A stretch of DNA of 64,000 nucleotides, from contig CAWKCV010000005.1 in assembly GCA_963848205.1 (NCBI GenBank), positions 517,185 through 581,184 on the forward strand, given 5' to 3'. The notes under the pieces are model-generated. The model had not been told where the DNA came from. It saw only the letters and a program-made list of their open reading frames with translations, and did no database searches. Below are positions 1 to 8,078 of this stretch, in pieces (position 1 is the first letter of the stretch; each line of letters starts with the position of its first letter). The stretch is from BOG-908 sp963848205 (GTDB taxonomy: Bacteria; Pseudomonadota; Alphaproteobacteria; Acetobacterales; Acetobacteraceae). Both the position numbers and the translations under genes were made by a program.

Positions 1-867
1 CCATTCCGGCACGATGGCATTGGGCGTCTGCAGCGGGTTGGCGGGGATGTAGTTGTCCGCCTCGCCGAACAGGTTCGGGACGAAGAACACGATGGTGGCG
101 AAGATCAGGAAATAGACAGCCATGCCGACGCTGTCCTTGGCCGTGTAGTAAGGGTGGAACGGCAGGGTGTCCTGCTCGCTCTTCACGTCGATGCCGAGCG
201 GGTTGTTCGAGCCGGTGATGTGCAGGGCGACGACGTGGAGGAACACGACGCCGGTGATCACGAACGGCATCAGGTAATGCAGGCTGAAAAACCGGTTCAA
301 CGTCGGGTTGGAGACCGAGAAACCACCCCACAGCAGCGTCACGATCCAATTGCCCACCAGCGGGATGGCGCTGAACAGGTTGGTGATGACGGTGGCACCC
401 CAATAGCTCATCTGGCCCCAGGGCAGCACGTAGCCCATGAACGCGGTGGCCATCAGCAGCAGGAACAGCGTCACGCCGGTCATCCACAGCAGCTCGCGCG
501 GCGCTTTGTAGCTGCCATAATACATGCCACGAAAGATATGAATGTAGATGATGATGAAGAACATGCTGGCGCCGTTCATGTGAACGTAGCGCAGCAGCCA
601 GCCGTAATTGACGTCGCGCATGATGCGCTCGACGCTGTCGAACGCGCCGGCCGTGCTGGCATTGTAGTTCATCGACAGGAAGATGCCGGTCGCGATCATG
701 ACCATCAGGTTGATCGTGGCGAGCGCGCCGAAATTCCAGAAATAGTTGAAGTTCTTCGGCGTCGGGAAGTTGCCGTATTCCTTCGTCATCAGCGTCAGAA
801 TGGGAAGGCGCGAATCCACCCAGTTCAGGACCGGGTTCTTGATGTCGCTCTTATGCAGGCCGGACAT
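1..867 (-). CDS. petB: Cytochrome b of the bc1 complex, 3' end beyond window
   Basis: Cytochrome b is the membrane quinol-oxidising subunit of respiratory complex III. The first 289 residues are present, starting MSGLHKSDIKNPVLNW; the frame runs open to base 1. Two histidine pairs that hold the b hemes are visible in hydrophobic helices (RYVHMNGASMFF followed by IYIHI, and SLHYLMPFVI followed by FLHVVALH). GYVLPWGQMSYWG is the conserved Qo-side stretch. The window edge falls inside the Qo-site PEWY motif: the last visible residues are VPEW. Family length is about 400 residues, so roughly a quarter is missing. It is divergent from hemF. In the usual petABC order the Rieske gene would precede it, but here hemF lies on the other strand, so petA is not directly upstream. 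Confidence 0.95.
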   Translation of the reverse strand, partial: MSGLHKSDIKNPVLNWVDSRLPILTLMTKEYGNFPTPKNFNYFWNFGALATINLMVMIATGIFLSMNYNASTAGAFDSVERIMRDVNYGWLLRYVHMNGASMFFIIIYIHIFRGMYYGSYKAPRELLWMTGVTLFLLLMATAFMGYVLPWGQMSYWGATVITNLFSAIPLVGNWIVTLLWGGFSVSNPTLNRFFSLHYLMPFVITGVVFLHVVALHITGSNNPLGIDVKSEQDTLPFHPYYTAKDSVGMAVYFLIFATIVFFVPNLFGEADNYIPANPLQTPNAIVPEW

Positions 868-1079
868 GGCGTTGGGTCCCTCGGAAGCCGTCGTTCAGGT
901 AGGCGGCCGGGATTTCCTCGGCCAGGCGGGTACAACTCTCCCGCCGCATCTCGCCCTCTAATAAGGGTGGCTTTTCCACGCTGCAATCGGCAGGTGGCCG
1001 TGAAACGGCATCGCGAGCCGGAATCATCTCCGGCTGTGGCACTCGGCAAAGCGGGCTGATCGCGGCTAAGCTGGTCGGC

Positions 1080-1979
1080 ATGGATACCGATCTGCCTGCG
1101 ACCGTTCCCCACGAGGCCCTCAAACCGGCAGCCCAGGCCTGGTTTGAAGAGCTGAGGGACCGGATCTGCGCCGCGTTCGAGGCGATCGAGACCGCGCAGA
1201 CCAGCGGCCCGCTCGCCGAACGCGCGCCGGGCCGGTTCGAGCGTCGGCCTTGGAGCCGCCCCACGGCCGATGGCGGGCATGGCGGCGGCGGCGTCATCAG
1301 CCTGATGCATGGCCGCGTGTTCGAGAAAGTGGGCGTGAACGTCTCGACCGTGCATGGCGAGTTCTCGCCGGAGTTCCGTGCCCAGATACCGGGTGCGGCC
1401 GAAGACCCGCGGTTTTTCGCCACCGGCATCAGCCTGGTCGCCCACCCGCAGAACCCGCACGTACCAGCCGCCCACATGAACACGCGCATGCTGGTGACCA
1501 CGCGCGGCTGGTTCGGCGGTGGGGGCGACCTGACGCCGATGTTCATGGACACGGCCGAGACGGCAGAGGATCGCGACACCTTCCACGCCGCCTACCAGCG
1601 TGCCTGCGACGCGCACGACCCTGCCTACTATCCAAAATACAAGGAATGGTGCGACCGCTACTTCTACCTGCCGCATCGCGACGAGCCGCGCGGTGTGGGC
1701 GGAATTTTCTACGATCATCTGAACACGGGCGACGAGCAGGCCGACTTCGCTTTCACCCGCGATGTCGGGTTGGCGTTTCTGGAGGCGTATCCAGCGATCG
1801 TCCGCCGGCGCACAGGTCGTACCTGGACGGACGCCGACCGCCACCATCAGCTCGTTAGGCGCGGACGGTATGTGGAGTTCAACCTGCTGCACGACCGCGG
1901 GACCACCTTCGGGCTGAAAACGGGAGGCAACGTGGAGGCGATCCTGATGAGCCTGCCGCCAGAGGTCCGTTGGCCCTGA
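1080..1979 (+). CDS. hemF: Oxygen-dependent coproporphyrinogen III oxidase
   Basis: Oxidative decarboxylation of coproporphyrinogen III to protoporphyrinogen IX in heme synthesis; cytosolic. The 299-residue protein has family length. Visible family blocks: GRVFEKVGVNVS (residues ~78-90), GWFGGGGDLTPMF (~142-155), YYPKYKEWCDRYFYLPHR (~182-199), RGVGGIFYDHL (~203-213) and the C-terminal RRGRYVEFNLLHDRGT and GLKTGGNVEAILMSLPP. The ATG at 1080 matches the expected N-terminus. Transcribed divergently from cytochrome b across a gap of about 210 bases. The neighbouring heme protein gene is consistent with a heme role, though co-regulation is inference. Confidence 0.95.
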   Translation: MDTDLPATVPHEALKPAAQAWFEELRDRICAAFEAIETAQTSGPLAERAPGRFERRPWSRPTADGGHGGGGVISLMHGRVFEKVGVNVSTVHGEFSPEFRAQIPGAAEDPRFFATGISLVAHPQNPHVPAAHMNTRMLVTTRGWFGGGGDLTPMFMDTAETAEDRDTFHAAYQRACDAHDPAYYPKYKEWCDRYFYLPHRDEPRGVGGIFYDHLNTGDEQADFAFTRDVGLAFLEAYPAIVRRRTGRTWTDADRHHQLVRRGRYVEFNLLHDRGTTFGLKTGGNVEAILMSLPPEVRWP

Positions 1980-2014
1980 CACCGCGCGTCTCGATTACAG
2001 TGCCTCCCTAAGGA

Positions 2015-2059
2015 GCAAAAGTTTTTTGCTTCTTTTTTTAAAAAAGAAGTCCTTCCTTG
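2015..2059 (+). repeat. Dispersed hairpin element, copy 1, ending in a TTG start codon
   Basis: Reads CAAAAGTTTTTTGCTTC, then TTTTTTTAAAAAAGAAG, then TCCTTCCTTG. The GCTTCTTTTT and AAAAAGAAG arms can pair. The element fills the gap between hemF and the next gene, and its last three bases are the TTG that opens that gene. This is the orientation called forward here: CAAAAG arm first, CTTCC arm last. Confidence 0.75.
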
Positions 2060-3358
2060 ACTGTCTTTCTCCTCATCACGGTCATCATCCTCCTTGCCCT
2101 GCTCAACGGCATCTTCGCCATGGGCGAAATGGCGCTCGTCTCCGCCCGCAGCACGAGGCTGGCCGTGCTCGAAGGCAAGCAGGTGCGCGGTGCTGCCGTC
2201 GCCAGGCGGCTGGCCAGCGACCCGCAGCTATTCCTGCCCACGGTTCAGGTCGGCGTCACCCTCGTCGGCATCCTGTCGGGCACGTTCGGCGGCGCGCGCA
2301 TCGCCGTGGCCATCGAGCCTGCCGTAGCGCGCATTCCCTATATCGGCACCGCCTCGACGGGTGTCTCGCTCGCCATCGTGGTCATCTTCATCACGTATGT
2401 AACGCTGGTTCTGGGCGAACTGGTGCCCAAGCGGCTGGCCCTGCGCTCGCCGGAGCTGATCGCCATCCGGCTGGCGCCGCCGGTCGCCTGGCTGTCGCGC
2501 ATGGCAGGGCCGGTGGTGTGGCTGCTCGGCCGGTCGTCGGATTTGGTGCTGCGGGCACTCGGGTTTCGCGAGGCCGGGCGGCAGGAGGTGACGGAAGACG
2601 AGCTGCGCGCGCTGCTGGCCGAGGGCACGCAGGCGGGCGTGCTGGAAACCGGCGAGCGCGACATGATCGAGCGCGTGTTGCGGCTGGCCGACAAGCCGGT
2701 GCGCGCGATCATGACGCCGCGCACCGAACTCGTGTGGATCGACCGAACCGACCCCAGGCGCGAGATCGCCGACACGCTGAAAGCCGCCCCGCATAGCCGT
2801 TTCGTGGTGTGCGACGGCAGCATCGACAACGTGGTGGGCGTGGTGCAGGCCAAGGACATCCTGGACCGCATCCTCGACGGCAAGGACCTCTCCATCGCTG
2901 CCTCGCTGCGCCAGCCGATGGTGGTGCCCGACACGATCAGCGCGCTGGACGCGCTCGAGCGGCTGAAAAGCGACGCGCTGGGTTTGGCGCTGGTGATGGA
3001 CGAATATGGCAGTTTCGAGGGCGTGGTGACGGCGGCCGACGTGCTGGAGGCAATCATCGGCGACCTGGCCGAACCCGGTTACGGCACGCCGAGCCAGGCG
3101 GCCGAGCAGGTTGGCGGCGAGATGATGATGGACGGCATGACGCCGGTCGATGAGCTGAAGGCGCGGTTGATGCTGCCCGACCTGCCGGCGGAGGGAAGTT
3201 ACCATACGCTGGCAGGACTTGTCCTGGCATTGCTGCGGCGGGTGCCGCAGGCGGGGGACCGGATCGTGTTCGGGGGATGGCTGTTCGAGGTGCTGGAGAT
3301 GGATGGGCGTAGGGTGGTGAAGGTGCGGGCCAGCCGGGAGAAGCTGGCGCAAGCTTAG
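2057..3358 (+). CDS. CNNM/HlyC-type membrane protein with CBS pair
   Basis: Member of the DUF21-CBS-CorC_HlyC family (bacterial CorC/CNNM-like, often annotated hemolysin family protein), whose studied members act in divalent cation efflux. 433 residues. N-terminal DUF21 membrane domain, residues ~1-190, with hydrophobic helices (FLLITVIILLALLNGIFAMG; GVSLAIVVIFITYVTLVLGE). CBS pair ~205-330 (RAIMTPRTELVWID; SRFVVCDG; EYGSFEGVVTAADVLEAI). C-terminal CorC_HlyC domain to the end. The start is TTG at 2057: no ATG gives the conserved first helix. The nearest purine-rich stretch (AAGAAG) lies in the 3' arm of the repeat hairpin, so the ribosome site may be partly sequestered. The substrate cannot be told from sequence. 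Confidence 0.88.
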   Translation: MTVFLLITVIILLALLNGIFAMGEMALVSARSTRLAVLEGKQVRGAAVARRLASDPQLFLPTVQVGVTLVGILSGTFGGARIAVAIEPAVARIPYIGTASTGVSLAIVVIFITYVTLVLGELVPKRLALRSPELIAIRLAPPVAWLSRMAGPVVWLLGRSSDLVLRALGFREAGRQEVTEDELRALLAEGTQAGVLETGERDMIERVLRLADKPVRAIMTPRTELVWIDRTDPRREIADTLKAAPHSRFVVCDGSIDNVVGVVQAKDILDRILDGKDLSIAASLRQPMVVPDTISALDALERLKSDALGLALVMDEYGSFEGVVTAADVLEAIIGDLAEPGYGTPSQAAEQVGGEMMMDGMTPVDELKARLMLPDLPAEGSYHTLAGLVLALLRRVPQAGDRIVFGGWLFEVLEMDGRRVVKVRASREKLAQA

Positions 3359-3480
3359 TGTCCGTCCGCAAAGTCGCCCTGGTGGTCATCTGAAGGCGAT
3401 TTCCCGCGCTCCTGTGCTCGGAAGCACCGACAGCTGACTCACCAGACCGACTTTTCAAACGGACACCAGGCAAAGGAGAC

Positions 3481-3522
3481 AGAAGTTTGGTCCTTTTTTC
3501 ACAAAAGGACCGCTGCCTTCCT
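3481..3522 (+). repeat. Dispersed hairpin element, copy 2
   Basis: GTTTGGTCCTTTTTT, short loop, then AAAAGGACCGCTGCCTTCC. The GGTCCTTTT arm pairs with AAAAGGACC. It begins right after the stop codon of the protease gene read on the minus strand, in the gap between convergent genes, where a bidirectional terminator role is plausible. Confidence 0.75.
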
Positions 3523-4685
3523 CAGCAGTTCGTCGTGCCCGAGCAAGCCCAGTTGATCAGGTCGCCGAACGTGTATTCGCTGTTCTGGCCCGGCGCGTAG
3601 AAGGTGGAAGCGCCATCCACGAGATAGCCCGACGCCGTGTAGTCGAACGAGAGCGAGCCGACGACGATGTTGCCGCCCAGCGTTTCGGCAGGGACACCGG
3701 ATGGAGCCTGGCCGAAATCCTGGATTTCGGGGCCGCCGCTGGCGCCGCCCATGGAGGCGGTGCCCCATAGGAAGGTGTTCGATGGACCGGCCGAGACCTG
3801 GGCGTAGGTGGCGACAGGGTCGCTGCAGCCATCCAGATTGCACGGGTAGCCGAGCTGGGTGATTGAATTCGGTATGGGCGCATTGAACTCGTAGCCCAGA
3901 TAGCCGGTGTAGTCGCCGATGCGGTGCGCGACACCGTGCACGTAATGCGGGTTGAGGATGATCAGCGCATCGTCCTGCTCGTTCGGCACGCCGCCGCCGC
4001 CGCTATACCAGGCGCTGGTCGTGTCCGCGTTCGACCAGGTCCACATGCCATAGGGTTTGCTGTTACCGTTTTCAGCCGGAATGAAAACCCAGTTGGTGTA
4101 GTAGTTGCGGTTGCCGTCGTTGACGCAATGGCCCGCCGTGGCGATCACGCCGGCGCGGATGACCGACGCACTGCATTGGTAATCGCCGGACGGTTCGGTG
4201 AAGAACAGATGCCCGACGGTTGCGTAAGGATAAGCTTTGGCGATGGTCGACGCGCCGACGGGGTAGAGCTTGTTGGTCGTGAACGACAGTCCGCTGCTGC
4301 CGGTCAGCCGCGGCGCGGCATTGCTCGCGTGTTCCATGTGGCCGACCGAGCCGGGCATGTCGAGTGCGAGGTCCGGATCGTAGGCCATGGTCGGCAGGCC
4401 GCCATGGACGATCTGGCGCGCGCCGGACGCGACCGGGCGTGCATGGGTGGGCGCGAGGCGGGTTGTGACCAGCTTGTCGAGCATTTTGGCGTGGGCCATG
4501 CGATCGGCCGTCCAGTAATTACGAAGCGCCTCGTCGGTGCCAGGGGCGGCGGTGATGTGGGGTGCGCGGCCGGCGCTGGCATCGGCCATCTGCGCATGTG
4601 CGGTCGTGACGATCAGCATCGGCAGCGTGGCGGTGAGAAGGCCCAGCCCGATACGGGTGGTGAGGGAAGAAGAGAAGACCTGCAT
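3522..4685 (-). CDS. Secreted trypsin-like/V8-type serine peptidase
   Basis: Extracytoplasmic S1-type serine protease. The ATG at 4685 is preferred over longer frames because CAGGAGTTCGAA precedes it as a good ribosome site and it opens a clean signal peptide (TRIGLGLLTATLPMLIVTT, ending AHA-Q around residue 31). 387 residues. The catalytic triad is readable: His in VIATAGHCVND (~185), Asp in DDALIILN (~238), Ser in GGASGGPEI (~315). Several cysteines in the C-terminal half could form disulphides (YPCNLDGCSD, WACSGTTNC). A pro-region of roughly 150 residues seems to precede the protease domain. Divergent from a large membrane-bound regulator with 301 bases between the starts, so control by that neighbour is plausible but unproven. 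Substrate unknown. Confidence 0.88.
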   Translation of the reverse strand: MQVFSSSLTTRIGLGLLTATLPMLIVTTAHAQMADASAGRAPHITAAPGTDEALRNYWTADRMAHAKMLDKLVTTRLAPTHARPVASGARQIVHGGLPTMAYDPDLALDMPGSVGHMEHASNAAPRLTGSSGLSFTTNKLYPVGASTIAKAYPYATVGHLFFTEPSGDYQCSASVIRAGVIATAGHCVNDGNRNYYTNWVFIPAENGNSKPYGMWTWSNADTTSAWYSGGGGVPNEQDDALIILNPHYVHGVAHRIGDYTGYLGYEFNAPIPNSITQLGYPCNLDGCSDPVATYAQVSAGPSNTFLWGTASMGGASGGPEIQDFGQAPSGVPAETLGGNIVVGSLSFDYTASGYLVDGASTFYAPGQNSEYTFGDLINWACSGTTNC

Positions 4686-4986
4686 TTCGAACTCCTGTTG
4701 AGTGCCATTGCGCCGGGGGCGGCGCGGCGTTGATTGCGGCGACTGGCGGGCCGGGTTGGACACCGCGCCGACCGATCTGACAGGAGCGCGTCCGTTATGC
4801 AGCTAAAGGCTTCTGAAAACTTATAAACGAAACTTTATCAAACATTTAACTGCATTTGGAGATGGGTGGATACAGTGCGTTCTTGTATGCAGCAGGGCAT
4901 GAATACGCGCCGACGCTTGCAGTAAAGGCGCGACGGGTAGAAACTTCGTCCATGGCGCGCCTAAGCAACGACTGGAACGCGGCAGC

Positions 4987-7167
4987 ATGAGAGGAGTAGC
5001 GACACAGGGCAGCTACTGTTTTGGTGGTTTCGAACTGCTGCCGGCAGAACGCAGCCTGATTGCCGATGGCAAGACGCTCAGCCTAAGCTCGCGTGCGTTC
5101 GATATTCTGAACCTGCTGGTTGAACAGCGCCAGCGGATCGTGGCGCGCGACGAGATCATCAACGTTGTCTGGCGCGGCATGACCGTCGACGACAACAATC
5201 TGGCGGTGCAGATTTCAACGTTGCGCCGTGTATTGGCGGAACATTCCAACGGCCGCCAGTTCATCGCGACCGTGCCGGGGCAGGGCTACCGGTTCGTCGT
5301 TCCGGTCGACGATGCCGCGTCGGCTCCGGTGGCGGATGCGGCATCCGATCCGGTGGCGGAGCACACGGGTGTTCTCCCTGCGGTGGGTGCAAAATATGCC
5401 AAGCGTGCGGCGTTTGCGCTGATATGCATCGCACTTGCCCTATCGATCGGTATTTGGGCCGCCGCGCGGGTTGGCAAACGTATTGGCGACCCGCCGCGTT
5501 TGTCGATCGCTGTGCTGCCGTTTCGCAACCTGAGCGACGATCCGCAGCAGACCTACCTGGCAGATGCGATCAGCGACGATCTCACGACGGATCTCTCTCA
5601 CATTCCCGGCAGCGTGGTCATCGCGCGCGAAAGTGCCGACGCCTATCGCAACAAGGCCGTTCCGACCGCCACGATCGGCAGCGCGCTGGGTGTGCGTTAT
5701 CTGCTGGAGGGCAGCATCCGGCGTGAGGCGAACTTGCTGCACATCAATGCGCAGTTGATTGAGGCGGAAAGCGGTGCACATCTTTGGGCCAATGCCTTCG
5801 ATGTGGGCCGCGACGGGCTCGACCACGCACGCTCAGACATCGTGCGCCGGCTGGCCGCTGTGCTGGATTACACGCTGGTGCAGGTGGAAAGCGCGCGCTC
5901 GCTGCACGACAAGCCAGACAATCCGGACGCAATGGATCTGTATTTGCATGCCCGTTCCATTTTGGATCGTGGCAACGACTTTGCGAGTTTCCTCGCCGCG
6001 CAGAAGCTGTACGAGCAAGCTGTCGCGCTGTCGCCGGACTATGCGGACGCGCTCGCCGCCCTGGGCAGCGTGCTTCTCCATAAAATCGGCAATTTCGACG
6101 ATCCGACGGAGTGGGGCGATCATCAACGCGCCGTGGAAGTCATAAATAGAGCTATGAAGATAGCGCCGCAGAATGTCGCTGCCATCGTTGCAACGGGCCA
6201 ACTCGCCATTGCAGATCGCGCATACGGTCAGGCTCAGGAAAGTTTCAATTTAGCTCTTTCCTTGCAGCCGGATGATCTTTCATCTCACGTAGGTCTGGCG
6301 ATTTGCGCTCTGGCGCTTGGTCACGTGCAGGAGGCAATCGATCAGTTTCAGGCTATCTTGCTCACCGATCCGACCGGCCCAAACCTGGCTTCACGTCAGC
6401 ATATGATCGGAATGAGCTATCTCATGCTGGGAAAGCCGCAGGAGGCGCTGCGATGGCTTTTCAAGGCAGGCGCACTTATTCCGCGAACGACGGAACCTGA
6501 TATAAATCTTGGCTGGCATGAATGGCGGGAAATCTATGTGATCGCCGCTCTCCAACTGTCCGGAGATAAAGCTGGCGCGATACAGCACTATAAAACCTAC
6601 TCGGCAAACCGGCCGCACCGAACAGTCTGGAATTTGGCATCCTACGACAGTCACGCTCTATCTGCATTGCCGGGTCACAAGGCCTATAGCGAGGCACTCC
6701 AAATGTCCGGCATGCCGGTGTTTGCCGATGAGAGCGAGCCAGAGCGGCCAAATGTGGTGGGTCAAGGGGCAGGCTCGGCTCACGGAGATTTCGATTCACC
6801 GCCTTTGAGTGTTCCTGGTGCGAAAGTCATCACGGCCGCTGATCTGCATGCGATTCTACAAACTCTACCCGCTCCGCTGATACTTGATGTTGGCACCGGC
6901 TCGGCCGTTATCCCCTCGGCCATTCTGGTATGGCCTCCCGGTGTCTGGGGAGATCCAGACAAGCTACTTCTCGAAGCTGCTGATAGAGGAGGACGCGATC
7001 GCGCCCGGCGAATTGTCATTTTGGGAAATGGGCCATACGGTTTCGCCGGATACGATGCGACGAAATATCTCGTTGCGCAGGGATTTCAAAACGTGCTCTG
7101 GTTTCGGGGCGGTGAGGAGACCTGGGTCAAGGCGGGATATCCTGCGGACGATCGCCGGTTTCCATAA
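4987..7167 (+). CDS. CadC-like membrane regulator with TPR and rhodanese-like domains
   Basis: 726 residues. Residues ~10-100 form an OmpR/PhoB-type winged helix (LSLSSRAFDILNLLVEQRQ; DEIINVVWRG; LAVQISTLRRVL; TVPGQGYRFVVPV). A single transmembrane helix follows at ~139-160 (FALICIALALSIGIWAA). Residues ~170-290 match the TolB-like/adenylate cyclase-associated domain (SIAVLPFRNLSDDP; YLLEGSIRR; GAHLWANAFD). TPR-like repeats span ~310-480. The C-terminus (~613-726) is rhodanese-like (LILDVGTGSAVI; VLWFRGGEETWVKAGYP), but the expected active-site Cys loop reads LGNGPYGFAGYDA with no Cys, so it is probably non-catalytic. CadC-type proteins bind DNA from the membrane in response to an outside signal. 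Likely targets are the divergent protease and the small gene 2 bases downstream; this is inference. Confidence 0.82.
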   Translation: MRGVATQGSYCFGGFELLPAERSLIADGKTLSLSSRAFDILNLLVEQRQRIVARDEIINVVWRGMTVDDNNLAVQISTLRRVLAEHSNGRQFIATVPGQGYRFVVPVDDAASAPVADAASDPVAEHTGVLPAVGAKYAKRAAFALICIALALSIGIWAAARVGKRIGDPPRLSIAVLPFRNLSDDPQQTYLADAISDDLTTDLSHIPGSVVIARESADAYRNKAVPTATIGSALGVRYLLEGSIRREANLLHINAQLIEAESGAHLWANAFDVGRDGLDHARSDIVRRLAAVLDYTLVQVESARSLHDKPDNPDAMDLYLHARSILDRGNDFASFLAAQKLYEQAVALSPDYADALAALGSVLLHKIGNFDDPTEWGDHQRAVEVINRAMKIAPQNVAAIVATGQLAIADRAYGQAQESFNLALSLQPDDLSSHVGLAICALALGHVQEAIDQFQAILLTDPTGPNLASRQHMIGMSYLMLGKPQEALRWLFKAGALIPRTTEPDINLGWHEWREIYVIAALQLSGDKAGAIQHYKTYSANRPHRTVWNLASYDSHALSALPGHKAYSEALQMSGMPVFADESEPERPNVVGQGAGSAHGDFDSPPLSVPGAKVITAADLHAILQTLPAPLILDVGTGSAVIPSAILVWPPGVWGDPDKLLLEAADRGGRDRARRIVILGNGPYGFAGYDATKYLVAQGFQNVLWFRGGEETWVKAGYPADDRRFP

Positions 7168-7169
7168 TC

Positions 7170-7478
7170 ATGACGGATAGCTATGCAACCACTAAGGATC
7201 CTCGAGTGACAGAATCTTCTTCCGCGGGCACAGTTACCATAGACGGTCGCGGCACGATGGGCGGCGGCGGCGGCAATGTTGTGCAGCCGCCTCCTCCCCC
7301 TCCCGTCGTAACGAATCAGCAACTTCTTGTCCTGGATGGCCGCCTTTTCGAAGGTATCCCGGAGCATGTCAGCCGCAAAATCAAACTCATCCAGCTCGAA
7401 TTCGCTCGCGATATTTCCGCGTTGGCCGTGGCCGCCTACGATCGTATAATCGAGGAACTCCGCCCTCATTGTGAATGA
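7170..7478 (+). CDS. Small Gly/Pro-rich protein of unknown function
   Basis: 102 residues, starting 2 bases after the regulator stop, so very likely co-transcribed. The N-terminal half is low complexity (a run of Gly, then QPPPPPPVV); the second half is helical (GIPEHVSRKIKLIQLEFAR, then DISALAVAAYDRIIEELRP). No signal peptide or membrane segment. I do not recognise the family. Coupling to the regulator suggests a partner role. The gene is probably real, given spacing and the non-random C-terminal half. Confidence 0.6.
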   Translation: MTDSYATTKDPRVTESSSAGTVTIDGRGTMGGGGGNVVQPPPPPPVVTNQQLLVLDGRLFEGIPEHVSRKIKLIQLEFARDISALAVAAYDRIIEELRPHCE

Positions 7479-7627
7479 GCCGACGACAAGATCGTGGCGC
7501 TCAGAGACAGGATTTTGTCTCCGCTTGGCAAACGACCAGGAGCTTTGGAAATTTTGATGAGGCAAGCTGAGTTGCTTTTTGACCACCATCATTCGATGGG
7601 CAATGAGAAGTTCCCAAGGAGGGACAG

Positions 7628-8050
7628 ATGACGTCATCGGAGCGCCAGGCGATTGTCGATTTGCTTGCTGAAGAAGATGCAGCATGGAACAGCGGTGATG
7701 CCGAAGCCTTTGCGAAATGGACGCTTGCCGATATTTCGTTTACGAACGTCGTCGGGATGTTTTCTGTCGGGCGTGAACCCTTCATCGCGCAGCACCGGCG
7801 GATATTTTCGACGATCTATAAGGGTAGTCACCTGCGTCAGGTGATCACAAACCTGGCCATTATTCGTCATGATGTCATGATCGTCGACAGCATGACCTAT
7901 CTTGAAGGTTTTCATGCCCTGCCTCCCGGCGTGGAGGCAGTCGACAATATAGTGAAAACACGTCTGGCACAGGTGGTTGTCTTTGATGACAATCACTGGC
8001 GGGTGGCGTCCTTCCATAACGTTGCGATCAATCCGGCTATGCAGTCGTGA
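7628..8050 (+). CDS. SnoaL/SgcJ-like (NTF2-fold) protein
   Basis: 140 residues with the NTF2-like layout of the SgcJ/EcaC family: AIVDLLAEEDAAWNSGDAEA (N-terminal helix), then FTNVVGMFSVGREPF, then a beta-rich half ending VVVFDDNHWRVASFHNVAIN. Many members bind small ligands; no reaction can be assigned. GGAGGGACAG before the ATG is a good ribosome site. It stands about 150 bases after the small Gly/Pro-rich gene and converges on dnaE2. Confidence 0.82.
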   Translation: MTSSERQAIVDLLAEEDAAWNSGDAEAFAKWTLADISFTNVVGMFSVGREPFIAQHRRIFSTIYKGSHLRQVITNLAIIRHDVMIVDSMTYLEGFHALPPGVEAVDNIVKTRLAQVVVFDDNHWRVASFHNVAINPAMQS

Positions 8051-8078
8051 GCCTGCCCTGATCGTGTAGTTGTCGGGA

